Below are positions 1 to 5,065 of a DNA stretch of 6,289 bases, piece by piece; position 1 is the stretch's first letter; every line of letters starts with the position of its first letter. This DNA is from Oscillospiraceae bacterium. GTDB taxonomy: Bacteria > Bacillota_A > Clostridia > Oscillospirales > Oscillospiraceae. The DNA is taken from contig JAFZOC010000325.1 of NCBI GenBank assembly GCA_017550765.1, positions 1 through 6,289 of the forward strand, given 5' to 3'. The notes under the pieces are model-generated. The model did not search any database. It worked only from the letters and a program-made list of their open reading frames with translations, and had not been told where the DNA came from. Made by a program: the position numbers and the translations under genes.

Positions 1-621
1 CTTCAGCGCCTCCATCGGCCAGCCGTTGGCCATCTCATAGGGGACGACGCCCTTCACATAGTCTTCCAGCCCGACGCAGTTGACGATCGTCATCAGACCG
101 TCTCCTGCCATCCGGCACTCGAAGCCGCCTCGGTAGCTGTTCTCGTTGAAGATCGTCTCGCCGTCGATCGGCTCGATGGCGAGCAGCGTCGACGCGCCGG
201 AATAGTATACGGGCTCCAGTTCGTCGCCGCCCAGGATCTGCAGCCCGTCCTCCGCAAACTCTGCCCAGGAGATGACCAGGAAGCTGCAGTCCGTAAAGGC
301 CCACTGGATAAAGTTGCGCAAGTCGTCATACACGCCGATCCGGAAACCCAGGCCGGAACTGTTCTCGAACCAGGCTTCGTCCACTGCGGTCCCGGCGAAG
401 CACAGGCCGATCCTCACCGTCTGCACACCGTTCGGCACGTCCTCATAGCCGCTCCCATCGGTAAAGCTCTCCCGGTCCAGCCAGGGCGCTTCCGCCGGGA
501 CCGTCCCCTTCCGGTCGCGGATCGACAGCGAACTGTCCGCCCGCGCCTCGGGCGCGAACGGGACGAGCATCAGCAATATGAGCAGGAGCGACAAGGCTCT
601 CGCGACTCTCTTCGGGTCCAC
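1..621 (-). CDS. SpoIID/LytB-domain exported protein, N-terminal part (C-terminus beyond left edge)
   Basis: Translating the minus strand from GTG at 621-619 gives 207 codons open to the window edge. Residues 8-22 are a hydrophobic signal-peptide core after a basic start (DPKR), followed by an AxA-type cleavage site, ARA at 26-28 before D29, so the protein is predicted to be exported. Residues 68-95 (VRIGLCFAG, then a GLGFRIG stretch) resemble the N-terminal extension seen in clostridial SpoIID-like proteins. The SpoIID/LytB core begins near residue 163: YRGGFEC, then IVNCVGLEDYVKGVVPYEM (179-197) and WPMEALK (201-207), the classic block before the family's usual AQAVAARTY motif, which would lie just off the window. 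Characterised SpoIID is a lytic transglycosylase acting on peptidoglycan during engulfment; many homologues have no sporulation role, and which kind this is cannot be decided here. The next in-frame ATG (codon 18) would destroy the signal peptide, so GTG is preferred. Family assignment is confident; catalytic residues are outside or not assessable. Confidence 0.9.
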   Translation of the reverse strand, partial: MDPKRVARALSLLLILLMLVPFAPEARADSSLSIRDRKGTVPAEAPWLDRESFTDGSGYEDVPNGVQTVRIGLCFAGTAVDEAWFENSSGLGFRIGVYDDLRNFIQWAFTDCSFLVISWAEFAEDGLQILGGDELEPVYYSGASTLLAIEPIDGETIFNENSYRGGFECRMAGDGLMTIVNCVGLEDYVKGVVPYEMANGWPMEALK

Positions 622-630
622 AGGCCGGCT

Positions 631-637
631 CTCCTTT
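631..637 (-). promoter_or_regulatory. Ribosome binding site for the SpoIID-like gene
   Basis: On the minus strand AAAGGAG ends 9 nt before the GTG at 621-619. It is the only good Shine-Dalgarno in the leader and is what selects the GTG start over the internal ATG inside the signal peptide. Confidence 0.8.
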
Positions 638-664
638 CCCGAGCTTTCGAGGATGTCATGCGAT

Positions 665-693
665 ATTATAACAGAAGACGATCTCTTTTTCAA
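665..693 (-). promoter_or_regulatory. Sigma-A type promoter of the SpoIID-like gene
   Basis: On the minus strand a TTGAAA -35 box (693-688) is separated by exactly 17 nt from a perfect TATAAT -10 box (670-665). Transcription would start near 658, giving a leader of roughly 37 nt before the GTG at 621 with the Shine-Dalgarno inside it. The -35 box differs from the TTGACA consensus at one base. It lies in the gap shared with dapA, whose own promoter I could not identify: no plus-strand pair of boxes with suitable spacing stands out between 622 and 752. Confidence 0.8.
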
Positions 694-752
694 TCATCGA
701 ACGCATAGCGGGCCCCCTCGCACCATACACTGTGCAGGACATCCATCATGCT

Positions 753-757
753 GGAGG
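753..757 (+). promoter_or_regulatory. Ribosome binding site deciding the dapA start
   Basis: GGAGG lies 5 nt upstream of ATG 763-765. An in-frame ATG at 748 would put this Shine-Dalgarno inside the coding region and has no good site of its own, so 763 is taken as the start. Confidence 0.85.
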
Positions 758-762
758 TGCAT

Positions 763-1653
763 ATGACCAAGACGCCTGTTTTCAAAGGATCCTGTACTGC
801 GATCGTGACGCCGTTCGCGGAGCATGGGATCGACTATGAGCGGCTGCTGCAGCAGCTGGACCGGCAATACGAGGGCGGGACCGCCGCGATCGTGGTCTGC
901 GGCACGACGGGAGAGAACGCGACGCTCTCCATCGACGAGCACAACGAGCTGGTGCGCCGCACCGTGAACGCCTGTCGTGGGCGGATGAAGACGATCGTCG
1001 GCGTCGGCGGGAACGATACCCGGGCGGTCCTGCGGAAAGCGGAGAACGCCCGCGCGATCGGCGCCGACGCGATCCTGATGACCACGCCGTACTACAACAA
1101 GACTTCACAAAAGGGGCTCGTGGAGCATTTCAGCTATGTGGCCGACCGGGTCGATCTGCCCATGATCCTTTACAACGTCCCCAGCCGGACCGGGATCTCT
1201 ATCCACGCGGACACGTATCACGAGCTCTCCAAGCATCCGAACATCAACGGCGTCAAAGAGGCTTCCGGTGACTTCAGTCTCATCGCCCGGACGCGGAGCC
1301 TCTGCGGCGACGATCTTTTCCTCTGGAGCGGGAACGACGACAATACGATCCCCATGATGGCGCTGGGCGCCCTCGGCGTCATCTCAGTGGCCAGCAACCT
1401 GGTCCCTTCTGCGGTGTCGGAGCTCTGCTCGCTCTGCCTGGAAGGCGAATATCGGGATGCTACCACCCTGTACAGCCGCTACGCCGCGCTGTTCTCCACG
1501 CTCTTCATCGAGACCAATCCCATGCCTGTCAAGGCCGCGATGCGCCTGGCAGGTCTGGACAGTGGGATCGTCCGTCTCCCGCTGACGCAGATCAGCGAGG
1601 ACCATCTGGAGCAGCTCCGCCGCGTGATGCAGGAACTGGATCTTACGACGTAA
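763..1653 (+). CDS. dapA: 4-hydroxy-tetrahydrodipicolinate synthase
   Basis: The 296-residue product, close to the 292 of E. coli DapA, condenses pyruvate with L-aspartate-4-semialdehyde in the cytoplasm, the first committed step towards diaminopimelate (peptidoglycan, lysine). It aligns with few gaps to E. coli DapA with an offset of 4: the GTTGE loop at 47-51 (T48, T49), Y111 of PYYNK (the tyrosine donated across the dimer), Y137 and R142 in LYNVPSRTG, and Schiff-base K165 in GVKEASGD. SGND at 189-192 and ETNPMPVKAAM (250-260) are typical of Firmicute DapA. At the lysine-inhibition site H60, N84 and Y110 are retained, while the E. coli residues S48, H53 and E84 are replaced by N52, I57 and A88, so lysine control may be weak or absent (inference). 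Related KDPG or N-acetylneuraminate aldolases of the same fold are less likely given the DapA-specific residues. The gene appears monocistronic, with a terminator directly after its stop; the upstream gap shows no lysine riboswitch and is too short for one. Confidence 0.95.
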   Translation: MTKTPVFKGSCTAIVTPFAEHGIDYERLLQQLDRQYEGGTAAIVVCGTTGENATLSIDEHNELVRRTVNACRGRMKTIVGVGGNDTRAVLRKAENARAIGADAILMTTPYYNKTSQKGLVEHFSYVADRVDLPMILYNVPSRTGISIHADTYHELSKHPNINGVKEASGDFSLIARTRSLCGDDLFLWSGNDDNTIPMMALGALGVISVASNLVPSAVSELCSLCLEGEYRDATTLYSRYAALFSTLFIETNPMPVKAAMRLAGLDSGIVRLPLTQISEDHLEQLRRVMQELDLTT

Positions 1654-1655
1654 CG

Positions 1656-1696
1656 AAAAAAGGAGCATGGGTCGTCCCATGCTCCTCTTCTTTTCG
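1656..1696. terminator. Bidirectional intrinsic terminator between dapA and the PPTase gene
   Basis: AGGAGCATGGG (1661-1671) and CCCATGCTCCT (1676-1686) form a perfect 11-bp stem closed by a TCGT loop. On the plus strand the stem is followed by CTTCTTTTC; on the minus strand it is followed by six T (complement of 1656-1661, the first pairing in the stem) and CG. It begins 2 nt after the dapA stop and lies 43 nt after the stop of the convergent PPTase gene, so it can terminate both. The T-run is stronger for the minus-strand transcript. Confidence 0.92.
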
Positions 1697-1729
1697 ATCC
1701 TTTACCATCCGCACGAACAGATCCAACGT

Positions 1730-2380
1730 TCATCCTCTACCGCCCGCGTATGTGAGTCCTGATAGCAGCTCGCCGGCAGACAAAACGCAGATCCGGTCCG
1801 GCTCGGCCTTGGCTCCTTGCGAAGAAACGGCGATATGCAGCCGGTCCGTCTCCGTATGCCAGCCCGATACGCCGGCCGGGAGATCCAGGCAGGAGAACGA
1901 CGCCAAGGTCGTATAGAGCCCCGTCCCGTTCAGTTTCAGCAGGCTCTCTTTGCGCGTCCAGATCTCACAGAAGGCCTTTTCCCGGTCTTCCGCATCCAGG
2001 ACATAGCGCTGTTCGTCTGCGTGGAAAAAACGGGACAGGAAAGCCTTCGGGAAACCCCGTTCCTCCTGGATATCCAGACCGATCTCATGGTCAGACAGCG
2101 CGCAGGCGGCAAAGGATCCGGAGTGGGAGATGCTGAAATGCCACGGGCAGACCGCCAGGAAAGGCTTCCCGCCCAACTGCGCGTGGATATCCAGCGGCAG
2201 CTCCAGCGCAGCCCCGCTTTCACGCAGCGCCCGGATCAGCAGCAGCTCCGCTGCGATGGTCTGCCGTCTGGCGCGGGGCTGTTGCAAGGCTCCCAGTCTG
2301 TGCAGCCGGTATGAGGAGAGCGGCAAGCCCTGCGCCTCATCCGGAACCCCATCCACATCGGTCAGATAGATCATGAGCAT
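1730..2380 (-). CDS. Sfp-type 4'-phosphopantetheinyl transferase
   Basis: The 216-residue product is of the usual size for the Sfp/AcpT superfamily, which transfers phosphopantetheine from CoA to a serine of acyl- or peptidyl-carrier proteins in the cytoplasm. Visible motifs, in order: an arginine-rich helix RRQTIAAELLLIRAL (38-52), GKP at 71-73, FSISHSG at 82-88, the metal-binding GLDIQE at 101-106 (D103), and IWTRKESLLK at 140-149, the W-x-x-KES-xxK signature with E145 and K149. The position of the second Sfp acid (E109 in B. subtilis Sfp) is Q105 here, a substitution that also varies among natural family members. The reading frame extends upstream to an ATG at 2521, but ATG 2380-2378 has a GGGAGGG Shine-Dalgarno 6 nt away and begins the conserved domain directly. 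A nearby ATG at 2374 is less well spaced. No carrier protein, NRPS or PKS gene is in the window, so the substrate (fatty-acid ACP or a secondary-metabolite carrier) is unknown. Confidence 0.93.
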   Translation of the reverse strand: MLMIYLTDVDGVPDEAQGLPLSSYRLHRLGALQQPRARRQTIAAELLLIRALRESGAALELPLDIHAQLGGKPFLAVCPWHFSISHSGSFAACALSDHEIGLDIQEERGFPKAFLSRFFHADEQRYVLDAEDREKAFCEIWTRKESLLKLNGTGLYTTLASFSCLDLPAGVSGWHTETDRLHIAVSSQGAKAEPDRICVLSAGELLSGLTYAGGRG

Positions 2381-2386
2381 ATCGAT

Positions 2387-2393
2387 CCCTCCC
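2387..2393 (-). promoter_or_regulatory. Ribosome binding site of the PPTase gene
   Basis: GGGAGGG on the minus strand lies 6 nt before the ATG at 2380-2378. It fixes the start and rules out the 47-codon upstream extension of the frame. Confidence 0.85.
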
Positions 2394-2399
2394 GTTCTC

Positions 2400-2428
2400 A
2401 TGATAGCCTTTTTCCGCCATGAAAGCAA
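2400..2428 (-). promoter_or_regulatory. Weak promoter candidate for the PPTase gene
   Basis: On the minus strand TTGCTT (2428-2423) lies 17 nt from TATCAT (2405-2400, five of six bases of the -10 consensus). Transcription would start at about 2393, right at the Shine-Dalgarno, leaving an unusually short leader. The -35 match is poor, so this is only the best candidate seen. Confidence 0.25.
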
Positions 2429-2469
2429 GAGGCTCGTACAGCTCTCGGCCTTCCAACGCTCATCAGTCG

Positions 2470-2519
2470 GTGCGCTCGAGAGCCGGAAAAGCGTCTTTCG
2501 CTGAGCGCTCGAAGCGCAC
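2470..2519. repeat. Bulged inverted repeat in the divergent intergenic region
   Basis: GTGCGCT (2470-2476) plus CGAG (2477-2480) can pair with CTCG (2508-2511) and AGCGCAC (2513-2519), giving an 11-bp stem with one bulged A at 2512. A small inner hairpin AGCG/CGCT (2490-2493 with 2499-2502) sits inside. No T-run follows on either strand, so it is not an ordinary terminator. It lies upstream of the glycosidase promoter and about 90 nt before the PPTase start; it could be a protein-binding site, a structured leader element, or chance in GC-rich DNA. Confidence 0.4.
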
Positions 2520-2553
2520 ATGCGCGCAGGATATACGGATCGTTCGTTCCTAC

Positions 2554-2582
2554 TTGCAGATCTATCCTGCAGGTTATATAAT
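2554..2582 (+). promoter_or_regulatory. Promoter of the glycosidase / anchored protein / LRR operon
   Basis: TTGCAG (2554-2559) and a perfect TATAAT (2577-2582) are separated by exactly 17 nt, in a locally AT-rich patch. The -35 box keeps only TTG of the consensus. Expected transcription start is near 2589, giving a leader of about 66 nt before ATG 2655. This position also shows that the in-frame upstream extension of the glycosidase frame (to 2520) is not coding. Confidence 0.7.
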
Positions 2583-2639
2583 GTTACAATATATCAAGAC
2601 GGCTCTCCGTCCCTCGCCCCTTTTTCAACATCAACAGAT

Positions 2640-2645
2640 AAAGGA
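2640..2645 (+). promoter_or_regulatory. Ribosome binding site of the phosphodiester glycosidase gene
   Basis: AAAGGA lies 9 nt before ATG 2655-2657, supporting this start, which places a lysine-rich N-terminus directly before the membrane segment. Confidence 0.7.
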
Positions 2646-2654
2646 CCTGCTCAC

Positions 2655-3692
2655 ATGGAAGAAAAGGCTGCAAAAAAGAAAAAGAGCATCCTTGGCCCGA
2701 TCCTTGCCTTCGTGTTCGGGACCGTCCTTTGCTTCTGTATCGTGCTGCTGGGCGTCGTCTGGGTCCTGCTGAAAGGTCCCTCGCCCAGCGCGACGGAGCT
2801 CTTCTGCCGCACGGTCCAGGAGACCAGCGCTCTGCGCTGGGTCCCGGGGATCTTCCTGACGGAAGAGGAACGCGACGCGATCCGCGCGGAGCGCACCGAA
2901 GATCTGGCGACCAAAGAGATCGACGTCTCGCTGATCCATCTGGACGAGATCCCGGTCGCAGAAGACGAGGATGAGCCCGGCGTGGAGCTGATCGAGATCG
3001 CCAGCGGGAACTGCCGCGGGAAGATGCTGATCGTGCGCGACCCGAAGCGGGTGATGCTCGGCGTCGCAGAGCCTCTCGGGAAGGTCCCCGGCCTGTCTCT
3101 GATCGAGATGGCCGACAAGTACAGCGGCATCGCCGCCACCAACGCCGGCGGTTTCGTTGACGACGGGGGCCGCGGCAACGGCGGCATCCCCACCGGTCTC
3201 GTGATCTCCGGCGGGGAGCTCCTCTGGGGCAGCCCTTCTCTCTCCTATCACGTCGTCGGGCTGGACGAGAACGGGATCTTGATCGTGGGGAAGATGACCG
3301 GGCAGGAAGCGCTGGACAGGAAGATCCTCTGGGGCGTGAGCTTCGTCACCCACGACGGCATCGCCTCTTCCCTCGTCATCAACGGGGAGATCCAGACCCA
3401 GAACCTCTCCGGCGGCGTGAACCCCCGCACGGCGATCGGCCAGCGGGAGGACGGCGCGATCTTGTTGCTGGTCCTGGATGGCCGCAGCATCACGACCCTC
3501 GGCGCGACGCTGGAGAACGTCTGCGATGTCATGCTCAGCTACGGCGCGGTCACAGTCGGGAACCTGGACGGCGGCTCGTCCTCTCTGATGGTCTATGAAG
3601 GCGAGATCGTCAACACCTGTTCTTCCATCACCGGTCCGCGCAGCGTCCCGACTGCCTTCGTCGTTTTGCGGGAGGTGCCGGATGAAAACTAA
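2655..3692 (+). CDS. Membrane-anchored phosphodiester glycosidase (NAGPA domain)
   Basis: The 345-residue product belongs to the NAGPA-domain family, named for the mammalian enzyme that removes N-acetylglucosamine from phosphodiester-linked mannose 6-phosphate; bacterial members are thought to act on sugar-phosphodiester glycans of the envelope, but the substrate here is unknown. A basic tail (KKKK at 7-10) precedes one transmembrane segment at about 12-39, predicting an N-in, catalytic-domain-out topology. Residues 41-110 form an acidic linker. The catalytic domain runs from about 111 to 340: GKMLIVRDPKRVMLGVA (122-138), ATNAGGF (161-167), a glycine-rich NGGIPTG (175-181), NPRTAIGQ (256-263), LVLDGR (272-277), the hallmark GNLDGGSSSLMVY (302-314), and GPRSVPTAFVV (327-337). 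It is the first gene of a three-gene operon; its last 11 nt overlap the next start, suggesting translational coupling. Family call is secure; the physiological role (for example teichoic-acid-like or capsule trimming) is inference. Confidence 0.92.
   Translation: MEEKAAKKKKSILGPILAFVFGTVLCFCIVLLGVVWVLLKGPSPSATELFCRTVQETSALRWVPGIFLTEEERDAIRAERTEDLATKEIDVSLIHLDEIPVAEDEDEPGVELIEIASGNCRGKMLIVRDPKRVMLGVAEPLGKVPGLSLIEMADKYSGIAATNAGGFVDDGGRGNGGIPTGLVISGGELLWGSPSLSYHVVGLDENGILIVGKMTGQEALDRKILWGVSFVTHDGIASSLVINGEIQTQNLSGGVNPRTAIGQREDGAILLLVLDGRSITTLGATLENVCDVMLSYGAVTVGNLDGGSSSLMVYEGEIVNTCSSITGPRSVPTAFVVLREVPDEN
3671..3675 (+). promoter_or_regulatory. Ribosome binding site of the second operon gene
   Basis: GGAGG within the 3' end of the glycosidase gene lies 6 nt before ATG 3682-3684. 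It selects this ATG over the in-frame ATG at 3595, which would add 29 residues in front of the membrane anchor. Confidence 0.85.
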
Positions 3693-5055
3693 GAAATGGC
3701 TCATTTGGCTCGCCGGCTGGCTCTTGCTGATCCTCGTCGCCGGCGCGATCCTCTGTTCAGTGCTCTATCGCTATCTCGCGGTATATGAGATCGCCCGCCC
3801 GGAGCTCGTCATGGACGACCTGATGCGCACGATGGACAATGACAGTCTCTTTGCAACTGTGAAAGACCGATACGCCGGAGATGTGAGCATCTTTGAAGAC
3901 CGGGACGCTCTCCTGGAGGAATACTACCAAGGCTCTCTGCGAGATGCGGAGCTGAACTATCGAAAAGACACCGCGGCTTCAGACGAGGTGCGTGCCCTGT
4001 ACATCGTGAACGCCGGTCCCGTGGAGCTTGCCCGGGTGTCGCTGATCCCCGCCGAAGACGAGGGCCTGGCCTTCGGGATGCATCGCTGGCTCCTGGAGAG
4101 CATCGAGCCCGGGGACATCCTTTCCGGTCTTCCCGCTCTGCATGTGGAGATCGACGCCGCCCCCGAACAGCAGATCTTCGTCAACGGCATTCCCCTCACC
4201 GACGACTATCTTGTGGATCGCGCCCTCCCCTGCCCGGATCTCACGGAACTGGAGCAGCGTTTCCCGGTACAGCCTGCGCTCTGCCGCTATCGCATCGAAA
4301 AGATGTACGGCGACATCTCGGTCACCACCGACAAGGGCACCGTGCTCGCCCCTGAGCTGGACGGGCAGACCGTCCGTTTCTATGCCGCCGGCGAAACGCT
4401 GCACCGCATCGAGTTCTATGCGCCCTCCGATATCCGTCTCACGCTCTGCGGCGCGGAGCTCAGGCCTGAAGACGCCGTCTCCCGTTCGCCCGGGATCCTG
4501 GAAGGCGTAGATGCCTTTGCGGGAGAACAGCGCTATGAGACGCTCCATTTCGTTCTGGAGGGCCTGCATTCCGATCCGGTCCTCATAGCGGAGGACGCCG
4601 GGATCGTTCTGGAGCCTGCCGTCACATCTGTTGGCATGTCTTTCTATCACCATGCCAACGATCCGGAGACCGAGGCGGCGCTCTCTCCGTATGTACGCGC
4701 TTTCTTCGACGCCTATACCCGCTACTCCACCCGCGCATACAGCGTCGGCGACCAGTCCGCCGTGCTCGGCCGTATATGGCCGGAGAGCAAACTATTCGAT
4801 TACATCCTGAACTCCAAGGATACCATGATCTGGGCTGTGACGACCGTCGTCAACAGCTATGAAGACCTCCGCTATACGGACTTCTACGCGCTCAACGACG
4901 ACTGCTACGTCTGTACGGTGCGCTACAGAGCCAACATGACCACCAACGCCAGGCAGGGCGCATACACCTATGACGAAGAGAACATCGCTGAGCTCTGCTT
5001 CATCCGCTATGACGGCAGATACTACTGCGCCGCCATGTCGTTCCTGACGGACTGA
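3682..5055 (+). CDS. Membrane-anchored protein of unknown function, possible NTF2-like C-terminal domain
   Basis: I do not recognise this 457-residue protein. A KTKK start is followed by one hydrophobic segment at about 6-29, so the rest is predicted outside the membrane. Residues 40-150 contain helices and a sheet-like stretch (YIVNAGPVELARVSL, 107-121), possibly an NTF2-like fold. Two similar short beta-turn motifs follow, IFVNGIPLTDD (165-175) and LTLCGAELRPED (253-264), reminiscent of the repeated VNG-type modules of anchored Firmicute proteins such as TcaA/YvbJ. Residues 335-457 (helix PYVRAFFDAYTRY, then alternating strands ending in RYYCAAMSF) look NTF2-like. No catalytic motif is visible. 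Cysteines at 184, 201, 256, 408, 411, 439 and 449 are notable in an extracytoplasmic protein. The start overlaps the glycosidase gene by 11 nt and the LRR gene follows by 10 nt, so all three are probably made together. The gene is real, judged by its Shine-Dalgarno, anchor and operon position; the domain calls are low-confidence inference from pattern alone. Confidence 0.85.
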   Translation: MKTKKWLIWLAGWLLLILVAGAILCSVLYRYLAVYEIARPELVMDDLMRTMDNDSLFATVKDRYAGDVSIFEDRDALLEEYYQGSLRDAELNYRKDTAASDEVRALYIVNAGPVELARVSLIPAEDEGLAFGMHRWLLESIEPGDILSGLPALHVEIDAAPEQQIFVNGIPLTDDYLVDRALPCPDLTELEQRFPVQPALCRYRIEKMYGDISVTTDKGTVLAPELDGQTVRFYAAGETLHRIEFYAPSDIRLTLCGAELRPEDAVSRSPGILEGVDAFAGEQRYETLHFVLEGLHSDPVLIAEDAGIVLEPAVTSVGMSFYHHANDPETEAALSPYVRAFFDAYTRYSTRAYSVGDQSAVLGRIWPESKLFDYILNSKDTMIWAVTTVVNSYEDLRYTDFYALNDDCYVCTVRYRANMTTNARQGAYTYDEENIAELCFIRYDGRYYCAAMSFLTD

Positions 5056-5065
5056 ACTTGACGCT

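Noticed and set aside
35..329. Short minus-strand frames near the left edge
   Set aside because: They are out of frame with the SpoIID-like gene, which covers the same bases with a signal peptide and the YVKGVVPYEM motif.
664..669. TATTAT as a plus-strand -10 box for dapA
   Set aside because: No acceptable -35 box lies 16-18 nt upstream, and these bases are already the -10 box of the divergent promoter.
1817..2314. A 165-codon plus-strand open frame opposite the PPTase gene
   Set aside because: The PPTase motifs on the minus strand settle which strand is coding; this is a shadow frame.
2575..2597. TTGATA / TATATA pair on the minus strand as the PPTase promoter
   Set aside because: The spacer is only 11-13 nt, too short for a sigma-A promoter; the AT-rich patch is better explained by the plus-strand promoter.
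2520..2654. N-terminal extension of the glycosidase frame to an ATG at 2520
   Set aside because: A consensus -10 box lies within it, no Shine-Dalgarno precedes it, and the extension would place a non-signal sequence before the membrane anchor.
2631..3704. A 357-codon open frame on the minus strand opposite the glycosidase gene
   Set aside because: It is antisense to a gene with clear family motifs, has a low-complexity D/A/R/G-rich composition without domain motifs, and arises from the GC-rich codon bias of the plus-strand gene.
3979..4653. A 224-codon minus-strand open frame within the second operon gene
   Set aside because: It sits entirely inside a well-supported plus-strand gene and lacks a ribosome binding site worth noting or any family motif.
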